Assembly: GCF_046630445.1 (NCBI RefSeq)
Contig: NC_092333.1
Span: 716,526,001 to 716,590,000 of the forward strand
DNA length: 64,000 nt
Direction: 5' to 3'
DNA from: Rutidosis leptorrhynchoides
Lineage: Eukaryota > Streptophyta > Magnoliopsida > Asterales > Asteraceae
Shown here: positions 35,350-47,927 of the stretch, in pieces
Layout of the letters: every line of letters starts with the position of its first letter
How positions within the stretch are numbered: position 1 is the stretch's first letter
Program-made: the position numbers and the translations under genes
Notes under the pieces: model-generated
Databases searched by the model: none
Seen by the model: the letters and a program-made list of their open reading frames with translations, nothing else
Told to the model about the DNA's origin: nothing

Positions 35350-35440
35350 AATGCAAACGCTGAAATCCCCGAACTCTCTTCTACCGCTGGCAAAAAAATT
35401 CGATCAGTCGTATCCTTTTCGACAAGACAACGAAAATGTT
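35350..35440 (-). pseudogene. Broken copy of the RRP6L3 3' end (right part)
   Basis: After the target repeat the sequence resumes the last exon and last intron of RRP6L3 (CCCCGAACTCTCTTCTACC, as at 37576-37594). It keeps the intron-side TTTTTTGCCAG acceptor and some 40 bases of intron, then loses similarity. Intron retention shows that the copy arose at the DNA level. Confidence 0.75.
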
Positions 35441-35793
35441 ATATCGGGTTTAGTCTCGTTCCATATAATGTAAACAACGAAAATGCTATAAGGCCGATAA
35501 GGTTACCAAGGCGGCCCATATTTTTGTCATGCTCAATTGTCTTTATATTGCTAGTCTGCTAAAAGGGCTTATAATAGTGTCAACTTCCTTTTTCTTCTTC
35601 ATATATGATACCAAGAACATGAAACTTAGCAGAAACATAAAAACTTTTTGATCAAATTCAAATTGATCATAAAAAAATGCCGAAGTTTGCTATCAAAAGT
35701 GTATATTCAAAATAAAAACACCAGTATCACCTATAAACAATATTTATGTATTTGTATTTGTATTTGTAGTTTGTAATTCATTTTTTCTCTATG
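35441..35793. other. Intergenic DNA
   Basis: I see no gene or recognisable repeat. Confidence 0.4.
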
Positions 35794-37190
35794 TTTTTTT
35801 TTTCTTCGAACGGCTAAAATTTTAATAAACTCGCGAGAAGCTAGACAATGAAATACAATACATCAGTAACTTAAAAAAAAAAAAAAAAGAGAACAAAAGA
35901 CAGACATTTACAAGGAATTCAAAGGATCTCTTAGCCACTCCGTCCAATTTAAAGTGGACTTGTGATATCTCGAATACAACCAATTAAAGCGTGTAACCAC
36001 AATGTTGTCGACCATGTGGGATTTCCGAATCTTGTTCTTTTTGAATATAATGTCATTACCCGAAGCCGCCAAATGTTCCAAAGTTTCGAATAAACTATGA
36101 CCATAATAAAATTACTGTTGTTCTGTGAGCCGAAAATGAATCGATCCAAGGCCAAACTTCATCAACCGAATTCCAGATGGGGAAAGAAATGTCGAGCCAT
36201 CTACCGACCTTGCACCAAATTTGATAGGAGGTATCACACCGAACAAACAAATGACTATGTGATTCTTCGGATACATCACAGAGCCCACGACATGAGTTGT
36301 CAAAAAACAGCCCTCTAGCTTCTAAGTTTCGATAGGTAGTGAACCGATGAAGTTTGAGGCGTCAAATGAAAATATTGATTTTAATAGGAACAATGTTTCA
36401 CCACTTCGTTCGAATAAATGAAGCCACGTAGATATTAGAAGCAATGATAGTTTTAGCAGTTGAAACTCTAAACTCACCATCAGAAGAGTAATCCCACTTC
36501 CATGAATCGTCTTCACCCGATAGCGTTACCGAGTTAAGTAAACTCGTGAGTTGATCGTATTGCTCAAGTTCAGCCCCTCCCCTAATTGGCTTGTGCCACT
36601 GCCAAAACCAACCCGATGGCGAGAAATGAGAAGCAACAGGTCCGAACTTCGCCAAGTCTAATACGAAAAGCCGAGGGAAACTATTAGCGAGAACCTGACT
36701 CCCAAACCATGGATCATGACAGAAATCAGAGAACGCCCCATTGCCTAATTTAATTCGCAGTTTATCAGACAACAAGTGATTGTTGTAGTGTAGTTTAGAG
36801 ATTGACGATGTAATTCCTCCCCAGGTCCACGAAGCAGAAGCTGCACACTCGGCTTTTTTGAATTTGTTAAACAAAAAATCCAAACAAAATGTCTTTAACC
36901 TCATTAGGATGAGTTACCCAATTACCGTTCGACATGATGCCCGGGATTTGTAATTTTTTCCTTTTTCAATTAACCGGTGTGTCGAAGAAAGCACTATTTT
37001 CATCTCCCAATGCAGTGTGGAGCTTTCTATTCTTTTGTGCCAAGTTATCCAATCCAATAGCTTCAATGGTGGCTAAATATTTGAGAACAGTAGTTCTCTC
37101 ACGCACCAAAGAATCAAGTGGTAGTTCTCTATGTATTTATGATTTTGTGTGGTCCAAAGCTTTTTTGGATTGTGAAAGATTTACCTAGCC
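35794..37190 (-). pseudogene. LINE (L1-type) remnant lacking its reverse-transcriptase domain
   Basis: The minus strand shows the pre-RT linker (GDENSAFFDTPVN, MSNGNWVTHPNEVKD) near 36900-37190. It then jumps to the post-RT region (GNGAFSDFCHDPWFG, FPRLF) and the zinc-binding RVT domain, with WKWDYSSDGEFRV at 36430-36510 and CRGLCDVSEESHSHLFVRC in another frame near 36230-36300. The poly-T at 35794-35803 is the poly(A) tail end. Stops and frameshifts are many. The catalytic RT part is deleted. Confidence 0.7.
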
Positions 37191-37474
37191 CCAAATCACA
37201 TGATTCATGGAAACATTAAACCTTTTTGGCTTAAAAATGGGATCACATGAATTGATGATGGTTTTAAAATTGTCTTTGGATACACTAAATAAAAGTGAGT
37301 TGCAATGTCACTAAACTCTAACTACAATACACACAGTACAGAATCAGTTCTTTACCCTAAAACAACATAACAATACAAACAAGAGGGGCCATTAAAAGAT
37401 GGTCCTCTTTTGCGAATGGATATAATAAATAACAAAATAATAATACAATAACAAAACCACACCAGTTACTTCTT

Positions 37475-40400
37475 CTACACGATCGGATGCTTTCCATGAT
37501 CCCTACCATCAGCAGCAGCAGCAGGAGGAGGAGGAGGAATAATAGCCTTGTTTGCAGGATTGTAAACACTATAATCCCCGAACTCTCTTCTACCACTGGC
37601 AAAAAACCACCCAGTCATATCCTTTTCCACAAGACATAACTTTAGTATGACACTAACAACATATATGTTCAAGACTATAGGACCCACAATCGGTAGGTCG
37701 AGCAGGTTGGGTAACATGTCAAACTGGGTTTTGGTCGTTTTTGTACAAGTGAAACTGGTTGGGTCAGGCTGACCCTGAAACACATTTTGCCATTTTTATG
37801 ATTTTGTTAAAATGGTAAATACTACATGTCAATTATGCTTACAATAACTTTGTCATAACTATACAGCCCAAGTATTCCAGATACCATAGAAACACACATT
37901 ACATTCATACCTTAAAAAGAACAAGGACCATGGTCAAAGTCAAAGATGCAGAAACACAAAATGTACCTGTGAGTCACATCCCAACCTGCCGGTAAGAAAC
38001 GAGGATGAATGGCTTCAACAAACACTTGTCTCCATCTTTGACAAAATTCACGAATCCCATCTTCTCCATGTTCCTTGAGCAGGAAATCAACAACTTGTTT
38101 CCCATGTGGTCCATGACCTAATAAAGACAGTTTTGAACTACACGTAGCAAACACACCTTCATTACCACTCGGACCAATATACCCATTTTGTTTTGCAGAT
38201 GAACCCACAACATCCGGATCCAATATTGACGTATTCTCAGTCTCGGTTTCATTGTTGTTAAATTCTGACCCATCTTCCATATCAGTAGTTAACGCCTTAT
38301 CAGGGCTGTCGAATTCCTTGTCTGAAACAAGGTTTCGTGAGTTTAAAGACATGCCTCTCTTTTTCCTTAAACGTCTTCTCTCGTGAGGACTCATTCCAAC
38401 TAGTAACGCATTTTCTAAGTCTTCCTCTGATATATCTCTGCCTCCATAATACTTCTTCACAACCTGCAAAATATATAAGCATGAGTTCCGTCTTCACAAA
38501 CATACACATCAGATATACTTTAAGTAGAGGGGGCAATGGCTACAAACGACCACGTCTAGTGCCGTTGTGGCTGTTTGGTGACTAGGCTGTCCCGTCTCCG
38601 TCTCAGTAAAACGTACAAATTGGTGACTCTCGGTCAAAGGTTGGGTGAGAGTCGGGAAAAGTCGGTCAAATCAGTCAAAATTGTCATATTTTATTTTGAT
38701 TTTTTGTAATGAATTAACGGTAATAGTGATTATAGGTGCCAAATTAGTCAAGGAAAGTTTTTAGTTTTTGGCTTTAATATATGTATATAAATATATATTT
38801 TTATATTTATATATTTAAAAGTCAACGTTGGTCAACGTCCGTCTCGACCCTTTAAGGTCCCGACCGTCTAAGCCCCTTCTCACGCCTTAGCAAGACCCAT
38901 CCAACACTTAGGGTTTTATATTAAAAGTATAGATATAGAAAACGAGATCTTCCAAAGCTTGAAATATATAAAGTTATGTCTGATTAAAGATCCTGACAAT
39001 TAAAACATGTTATGTACCTCTTTCAATTCCTCACGGCGCTTAGGTGGCATCCTTGGTCCGTGCCTTATGAGAGCCATTGCTGCTGTCCGCAACTCTAAAG
39101 GAGACACACCACCATCACCAAGTTTCATAACAGATGCTGAGGACCCAGAAACATCCTGATCCTCAACCGAATTAACCACTTTGTGCACAAACAACGGTAT
39201 CCCAAATTCAGAAGCTACTTTTTTCTTGTACTTTTCAGCAGAAGAATGTGCTTTTTCATGACAATCAACACAAACTAGAACAATATCATGAGATCGGTGG
39301 CTTTTCAAATGTTCGGGAAAGTGTATTCGGTAACATGATGGGATGATACGGTAACGTAAATAGTGATTTCCTTCACCACAACCTACACATATGTTTTTCT
39401 TACTTTGGATATAGAAATCGTTCCCTTCATCTTCGGGCCGACCTTTGGGTTCAAACAGAAGTATTATTGCTGGTGGGTCTTCATCAACAAGTTTTGCCAA
39501 ATCCCGTTGCAAATACCTGCAAGTTTCATTGTTAATTTGTTGTGTATAGAAGTGGAAGAATGGGCAACTTGGGTCGGGGAGTAATGGGTCAGTACGGGTC
39601 GGATTGACCGGTAAGACTTTTTGCCCCATTTTTATGAGTAATCAGGTTCTTTAATATGATCATAAACAACATAATATTTCGTAACAATTTAGGTTTATGA
39701 ATTTTTTTTTCTTTGAAATTTTGTTTTACTACAGAGTATTAGACAAGAAAACATAATGCCAATCAACCCACTTACAGGTAAATTGGTCAAAATCGTCACC
39801 TTTATTTATGGAAATGTTTTAATAATTGAATGAATTTGCACTTTAAAATTTATAATGTGATACTAAATAATTAGAAAAGTTTGAATAATTGAATGTGCAC
39901 TTTAAATTTAAAATTGATAATGTGATACTAACTAATTGGAACATAAAATCAATTGTAATATAACGGGCAGTACAAGTTATAAAGAAGGCTTAATAGATAA
40001 CTGTATTTAAATTTAAACCTAGGGTAATCAGTTTGGTTGAAACAAGGTGTGTAACTGAATATTTGCCTTACATATTTATACAACTAAAGCAGAATCTGTA
40101 TATACCCAAAGACCAAACGATCAGTTTTAAAGGACGTATCCAAAGACCAAACACCCCATATGCATGAGTTACAACTAAAACACACGCAAACAGAGGTTTT
40201 ATTACTTACCATTCTAGCTTCCTTCGATCACAGTAACATAACAGTCGTCCATCATTGGCATATATCCTGCAGTTGTGATACACTGGAGACTTACAAGAAA
40301 ACTTCTGAACAAAAAGCTCTCGAGAAGCCTTTCGGGCAACTTGTCTAGAAAACTTATACCCATTTTCTTTTGTAACTAATCTCTTTGATACTTTAAAATC

Positions 40401-43400
40401 ATTGCTTTTAGACAAAAGACCATAATTATAAAGAGAAAAAGGACAAGAACCGTTTGGACCGAGGTGCTTTTTTAGAATTAGTTGAAACATCTCATCAAGA
40501 TTGTTAATCTCATCTTGAAAAAGGTACTCAAAATCATCCAAATGACTTAAGACAACAGACGATGGAAACCGAGGGTTAGATGTAGAATTGAGAAGGTCGG
40601 TATCTATATCAGCTTGTGATATTGTATTGCATATATCCGTTGCGGTTAATGGAACGTTTTCGGCAAGAGCAACGATAGCACTATCGGAAAGTACATATTT
40701 AAGGCTCTCGTCATGCATACGGGCCTGTAGCAACGTATATAAAGAAGTTAGCCAGCATCAAGATAAAGATGAGTTGGGTAAATGGACAAGATGGGTAATG
40801 GGTCACAAAAACTCTTGATTTAGAAATAAATTATCTCCATAGATAAAACGTTTTATAAGCCCATAAGCATATAAATTCACCTTATAAGGCTTCTCACCTG
40901 TTTGACTGTATTGTATTTAGCTATTTTTCTATATTTTACATGTTTACCAGTTTGACCCATTACCAGCAAAATACAATCCAAACCCATTTCCATATAATTG
41001 GGTTGAATGCCAACTCTTACAGAAAGTAGTTTACCATCAAATCTCTCCAAGAGCATAGACGTCTAACAAGCTCCTGAAACTGCACGGGTATATAAAACAT
41101 TGCCACAAAGGTTATATAAACAAGAAACTTTTATGAAAGACGGGAAACTATATAATTGAATATGAATGTACCCGAGTGTAGTTTGTAGAACTTTTGTGGT
41201 CATTCACGTGGCGGGAAATAATCGAAGATGCGGCAGACTGCCCCGGGGAAGCTTCTAGTTCTTTGGTGAAGAGTTGCAGACACAAGACATTCGAACGTCG
41301 ATAGGCCTCGAAAACAAAATAGTATTTGTCATCGAGACATGCTGAATTTTCTGATGCACTATTATCTTTAGAACTACATTAGTACATTACAAAATGGACA
41401 GTAACATACAACAAACATTCTCTAACGGTTTTGTCCTTTGAATGTAATTGTCTCATTATGCAACAGACCAACAGTGGTTTATTAATCATGCTTTATAAGA
41501 AAATGAAGCCATTCATTATGCACTAGTTGATAAATATAATGTTTTTAGTGTCTTCTTATTCAACATAGTATTTCAGTCAAGTTACATAACAAGTAAGCAA
41601 CAAACCAGATAAGCGTAACAAGAAATATAAACTACATATAAAAACATGTGAAAGTGAAAGAGCTCACCATTTTTCTGAAGTTTGAGTTCAGAAACAAGGC
41701 AATGTGCAATATACAGCAAGTAGTGTGCATCCATTCGAGCATATTCGACCATATCTATGGGAAAAGGGCGCTGTCGCCAATCTTCACGCTATAGTTCAGA
41801 TTGATGCAAAGAAGCGCATATACGGTGCACATTATTCATTAAAGCTGTTTCATCAAGCTACTAGTACATACATAATGCTGACCAAAAGATATCTAGTAGA
41901 AATACTAAATGTACCTGGTAAAATTTGTTAGTTGTGACACCACAATATGTTTCAAGTAAGTAGGCTAATGATCTCTGTGGCTTTGACAACACATCGCAGG
42001 CCTGCGCAGTATCCAATCAGCTATTATGTTTAATAAACTTAGTCTGTTAGTGTACCATTAAGATAATTATAATAACTAGAGTGGTATGTATATTATATCG
42101 CTTGCTCAGCTATATAGTTAACAGACAGAAGATAATAACAGCCATCCATGAGACATTACATTTAAGAAGAAGATAAGAACCAGAGTAAGATTGTATATAA
42201 TAAATTAATAATAATAAACCTCACCTTTGCAGTGTCAAATAAGTTTACAACATAGATATGAAAATCCCTTTGTAGCCATATAACATCATTATCTGCACCA
42301 TGGAAGACCTGCACATGCAAACTACTAATATTATTATTATTATGTAAAATAAGTTATACACGTAAAACATGAAATTAATATTACTATTATATTGAATGAA
42401 AAGGACTATATAAGGAAAAAAACTAAAAAGGTGATGAGTTTGTGTGATTTACATTCATTATTCAAAATGGTTATTTCTGAACTTCAACATTGCAATGCAA
42501 GCTAAAACTATTGTATAAAATTAATAACCACAATCCTGAGCAAACATTGCAATCATAAAACTTAAAGTGATACTTAGAAAAAATTGTATGTGTTTTGAAG
42601 AGCATTTATAAAGATTTTGAGAAAATGTAAAGTGTGTATGTATCATGGATGAGAGGAATAAACTTCATGCGCATTTCACAACATCATTAAAAATTTGAAA
42701 ACTCAACAATTGAAAAGGATACCACCCTTACAATCCGAGGTTAAACCAATTAAAAATCCATATTTTTGTGACACCAACATTCCCTAGTTACTTTCGCCCC
42801 TTCTACTGATATTGAACATATAAAAACAATAAACTCCTAAAAAACAGCCACGTAGCCAGCCTCGTTACATGATCAAACTATAAGCCAACAAAATTTTGAG
42901 TGACAAACCTACAAATTACCTTGCATATATTAGGATCAGCAAATACAGGGCTAAGAATTCTCATAATATCATGAAGAGCAATGGTGTCAACCAGATAATC
43001 CTCCTCTCTCGTAGAAATCTAAAAGTTATAAAAAATCACAAGCATTACATTATAGCATTAAATAAGGTATACAAAAAGAAATATATCGGACCCACCTGAA
43101 TAAGAGCTGTAAACCCCAAAAAGGAATGTAAGCTATGCTGCTCAGTATCCACAGCAAACACTCTTTCTTTACTCAAAACCTCAACAAGTTCTTTTAACTT
43201 GGATTCATCATCAACCCAGACATACTTATCACTCATTTCCATATCCATACTTCCATTAAAAAATTCAAATTCGACCTGTGGTTTCTCCAACAGAGCCTTG
43301 ATCTCAGATTCATATGGATGCAAATCCGAACAACTGTCTGCTAGTTATCAAAAGTTAACATCCAATTAATACACCAAGCGGTTGCAATATACGAATAACA

Positions 43401-43986
43401 TGCCAAACAAGTAGCCAAAACTATCTAAATGAACAACAGATTAAAAACTTGCTTGTCTTTTTACTAAATAATCATTAACCATTTTTCAGGATTTTAAAAT
43501 TCTACATGACAATTATGAACAAATTACTATCAAAACATGTATTCTAAATAATAACATGATGGTATAAATTAAACAAAAAAAAAAAATCAAAGTGTAACTT
43601 TTCAAGTATCCACATATGACATAACAAGTTAAATGCAAATCATAAGTGACAAAATATATCCAAATGCACTACATTCAGCTTTATGTGACATATATCAACT
43701 TATAAGCTAGGGTTTATATTCAAAATTATAATTTCTAAAAAAACAAAAAAATTTAATTAATGAAAACGTTACCATCGAGCTTGAGGTGTTTGAACGGAGC
43801 ATACGAGTTATTCGCCAGCACACGTTTAAAATTGTGCTGCGGTTTCGCTTCTGATTTTAAATAACACGAGCTTAAATTCTGTTTTCGTTTTCGCTGTTTA
43901 CGGTATCTGTTTGCTAATAAAATTGAAATAACAGCTAAGCATGATGATATTGTGATTGCCAATTTCATCTTAATTTTATTATCCAT
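37475..43986 (-). CDS. RRP6L3: RRP6-like protein 3, 3'-5' exoribonuclease with HRDC domain (12 exons)
   Basis: Exons (minus): 43986-43773, 43340-43096, 43018-42920, 42308-42225, 42001-41915, 41788-41668, 41365-41172, 41079-41035, 40724-40210, 39516-39018, 38463-37967, 37595-37475. All introns are GT-AG and phases agree, giving 906 residues. An N-terminal hydrophobic span (about 8-25) is followed by a basic stretch ([10 protein letters not shown]). The DEDDy exonuclease has D136/E138 (AVDTEQH), D194 ([10 protein letters not shown]) and Y259/D263 (YARMD), all present. An HRDC-type region lies near 349-430, and a CX2C...CX2CH zinc or HNH-like segment near 578-625. The family degrades or trims RNA 3' ends; the N-terminal span suggests a membrane or cytoplasmic form. 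The acceptor of exon 7 (TTCTAAAG) is the weakest call. Confidence 0.9.
38540..38910. repeat. Interspersed-repeat-like sequence in RRP6L3 intron 10
   Basis: The tract has repeated GGTCAA and AGTCGG words and ends near AAGTCAACGTTGGTCAACG and GTCTCGACCC. It is GC-richer than the rest of the intron and looks transposon-derived, but I could not assign ends or a class. Confidence 0.35.
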
Positions 43987-44216
43987 TATTTGATTTGATC
44001 AATCCACTGCTACTTCTGTTTTCTCAACAACTTCAATGGCGGCCTGGAGATACAGAGGTTTAGTGGCGGTTCAATATGATAACCCCACACCGGTTCCCTG
44101 TCTAGAACCTTGGGCCGGATTGAGCATATTGAAATTGAAATAATAAGCTTATATTTGAGCCCATTGATTTAAAAAAAAAAAAAAAACGTGGAATTGGCCC
44201 ATGCTAAAATTAGTAA
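43987..44216 (-). promoter_or_regulatory. RRP6L3 5' UTR and proximal promoter
   Basis: Only about 230 bp separate the ATG from the SINE-like repeat. I see no clear TATA box; a poly-A run (44171-44186, plus strand) marks the outer part. Confidence 0.45.
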
Positions 44217-44431
44217 ATTAGCTCAGTGGTACCCGATGCCTTTGATCTCTGGGCCCACAGTGGGGGAAGCTTTGACCCGAAGAAAGGCGCAAGTTCGATT
44301 CTCAGTCTGGGCGCCCCGCATGGAATTATTTCTCCCTCCGGGGGGAAATTTGTGAAGTGTTTCGGGGGTCTAGCTAGCTGGGGTAAAAATCGCCTTGCCG
44401 TCACTGTGGTACCTGGGAGGAGGTACTTTGC
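44217..44431 (+). mobile_element. tRNA-derived SINE-like repeat
   Basis: A Pol III A box (TAGCTCAGTGG, 44219-44229) and B box (AGTTCGATTC, 44292-44301) lead a GC-rich body of about 130 bp ending GGTACTTTGC. The body ends where the family C LTR begins, so its tail may be cut off. The ORF across it is not a gene. Confidence 0.6.
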
Positions 44432-44634
44432 TATAGTGACCCGAACTTTTCCATGTTTATATATATTAATTGAGATTGATATTTACATGATTAAATGTTT
44501 CCAACATGTTAAGCAATCAAACTTGTTAAGACTTGATTAATTGAAATATGTTTCATATAGACAATTGACCACCCAAGTTGACCGGTGATTCACGAACGTT
44601 AAAACTTGTAAAAACTATATGATGACATATATAT

Positions 44635-44687
<53 letters not shown>

Positions 44688-47600
44688 AAATAATACTATG
44701 ATAAGTAAAAATATCATTAAGTATATTAACAATGAACTACATATGTAAAAACAAGACTACTAACTTAATGATTTTTAAACGAGACATATATGTAACGATT
44801 ATCGTTGTAAAGACATTTAATGTATATATATCATATTAAGAGATATTCATACATGATAATATCATGATAATATAATAATTTAAAATCTCATTTGATATTA
44901 TAAACATTGGGTTAACAACATTTAACAAGATCGTTAACCTAAAGGTTTCAAAACAACACTTACATGTAACGACTAACGATGACTTAACGACTCAGTTAAA
45001 ATGTATATACATGTAGTGTTTTAATATGTATTTATACACTTTTGAAAGACTTCAATACACTTATCAAAATACTTCTACTTAACAAAAATTCTTACAATTA
45101 CATCCTCGTTCAGTTTCATCAACAATTCTACTCGTATGCACCCGTATTCGTACTCGTACAATACACAGCTTTTAGATGTATGTACTATTGGTATATACAC
45201 TCTAATGATCAGCTCTTAGCAGCCCATGTGAGTCACCTAACACGTGTGGGAACCATCATTTGGCAACTAGCATGAAATATCTCATAAAATTACAAAAATA
45301 TGAGTAATCATTCATGACTTATTTACATGAAAACAAAATTACATATCCTTTATATCTAATCCATACACCAACGACCAAAAACACCTACAAACACTTTCAT
45401 TCTTCAATTTTCTTCATCTAATTGATCTCTCTCAAGTTCTATCTTCAAGTTCTAAGTGTTCTTCATATATTCTACAAGTTCTAGTTACATAAAATCAAGA
45501 ATACTTTCAAGTTTGCTAGCTCACTTCCAATCTTGTAAGGTGATCATCCAACCTCAAGAAATCTTTGTTTCTTACAGTAGGCTATCATTCTAATACAAGG
45601 TAATAATCATATTCAAACTTTGGTTCAATTTCTATAACTATAACAATCTTATTTCAAGTGATGATCTTACTTGAACTTGTTTTCGTGTCATGATTCTGCT
45701 TCAAGAACTTCGAGCCATCCAAGGATCCGTTGAAGCTAGATCCATTTTTCTCTTTTCCAGTAGGTTTATCCAAGGAACTTAAGGTAGTAATGATGTTCAT
45801 AACATCATTCGATTCATACATATAAAGCTATCTTATTCAAAGGTTTAAACTTGTAATCACTAGAACATAGTTTAGTTAATTCTAAACTTGTTCGCAAACA
45901 AAAGTTAATCCTTCTAACTTGACTTTTAAAATCAACTAAACACATGTTCTATATCTATATGATATGCTAACTTAATGATTTAAAACCTGAAAACACGAAA
46001 AACACCGTAAAATCGGATTTACGCCGTCGTAGTAACACCGCGGGCTGTTTTGGGTTAGTTAATTAAAAACTATGATAAACTTTGATTTAAAAGTTGTTAT
46101 TCTGAGAAAATAATTTTTATTATGAACATGAAACTATATCCAAAAATTATGGTTAAACTCAAAGTGAAAGTATGTTTTCTAAAATGGTCATCTAGACGTC
46201 GTTCTTTCGACTGAAATGACTACCTTTACAAAAACGACTTGTAACTTATTTTTCCGACTATAAACCTATACTTTTTCTGTTTAGATTCATAAAATAGAGT
46301 TCAATATGAAACCATAGCAATTTTATTCACTCAAAACGGATTTAAAATGAAGAAGTTATGGGTAAAACAAGATTGGATAATTTTTCTCATTTTAGCTACG
46401 TGAAAATTGGTAACAAATCTATTCCAACCATAACTTAATCAACTTGTATTGTATATTATGTAATCTTGAGATACCATAGACACGTATACAATGTTTTGAC
46501 CTATCATGTCGACACATCTATATATATTTCGGAACAACCATATACACTCTATATGTGAATGTTGGAGTTAGCTATACAGGGTTGAGGTTGATTCCAAAAT
46601 ATATATAGTTTGAGTTGTGATCAATACTGAGATACGTATACACTGGGTCGTGGATTGATTTAAGATACTATTTATCGATTTATTTCTGTACATCTAACTG
46701 TGGACAACTAGTTGTAGGTTACTAACGAGGACAGCTGACTTAATAAACTTAAAACATCAAAATATATTAAAAGTGTTGTAAATATATTTTGAACATACTT
46801 TGATATATATGTATATATTGTTATAGGTTCGTGAATCAACCAGTGGCCAAGTCTTACTTCCCGACGAAGTAAAAATCTGTGAAAGTGAGTTATAGTCCCA
46901 CTTTTAAAATCTAATATTTTTGGGATGAGAATACATGCAGGTTTTATAAATGATTTACAAAATAGACACAAGTACGTGAAACTACATTCTATGGTTGAAT
47001 TATCGAAATCGAATATGCCCCTTTTTATTAAGTCTGGTAATCTAAGAATTAGGGAACAGACACCCTAATTGACGCGAATCCTAAAGATAGATCTATTGGG
47101 CCTAACAAACCCCATCCAAAGTATCGGATGCTTTAGTACTTCGAAATTTATATCATATCCGAAGGGTGTCCCGGAATGATGGGGATATTCTTATATATGC
47201 ATCTTGTTAATGTCGGTTACCAGGTGTTCACCATATGAATGATTTTTATCTCTATGTATGGGATGTGTATTGAAATATGAAATCTTGTGGTCTATTGTTA
47301 CGATTTGATATATATAGGTTAAACCTATAACTCACCAACATTTTTGTTGACGTTTAAAGCATGTTTATTCTCAGGTGAATACTAAGAGCTTCCGCTGTTG
47401 CATACTAAAATAAGGACAAGATTTGGAGTCCATGTTTGTATGATATTGTGTAAAAACTGCATTCAAGAAACTAATTTCGATGTAACATATTTTTATTGTA
47501 AACCATTATGTAATGGTCGTGTGTAAACAGGATATTTTAGATTATCATTATTTGATAATCTACGTAAAGCTTTTTAAACCTTTATTTATGAAATAAAGGT

Positions 47601-47718
47601 TATGGTTTGTTTTAAAAATGAATGCAGTCTTTGAAAAACGTCTCATATAGAGGTCAAAACCTCGCAACGAAATCAATTAATATGGAACGTTTTTAATCAA
47701 TAAGAACGGGACATTTCA
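44432..47718 (+). repeat. 5' LTR of C1
   Basis: This 3,287-bp LTR starts TATAGTGACCCG where the other copies have TGTAGTGACCCG. It holds a (TA)n run (44636-44682) not seen in LTR2 or LTR3, a stem-loop at 46518-46608 and, near 47335-47385, the box CTCACCAAC, GTTGACG, ATTCTCAGGTG shared with A and B, whose CAG|GT could be a splice donor. Confidence 0.93.
46518..46608 (+). other. Conserved stem-loop in the family C LTR
   Basis: Arms CTATATATATTTCGGAA (46518-46534) and TTCCAAAATATATATAG (46592-46608) pair at 16 of 17 positions around a 57-nt loop. Copies lie at 53859-53949 and 63707-63797. Element B has the same structure with perfect arms. Confidence 0.7.
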
Positions 47719-47720
47719 GT

Positions 47721-47733
47721 TGGTATCCGAGCG
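47721..47733 (+). promoter_or_regulatory. Primer-binding site of C1
   Basis: TGGTATCCGAGCG lies two bases after the LTR. It fits initiator tRNA-Met with one mismatch (C2 has TGGTATCAGAGCG). Confidence 0.85.
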
Positions 47734-47927
47734 TTGGTCTTAGAGAACCAGAATTTTGAATTAGTGTGTCTTATCGAGTTTGTTAGGATGCATTAGTGAG
47801 TCTGGACTTCGACCGTGTTTACTTGAAAAATGATTGCTTAACAAATTTTGTTGGAAACTATATATTTTTAACATGTGAATATTATGTGATATATTAATCT
47901 CTTAACGCGTTTGATATTATGTGATAG

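Noticed and set aside
44226..44540. 104-codon plus-strand ORF
   Set aside because: It spans the SINE-like repeat and the LTR start; the translation has no family likeness.
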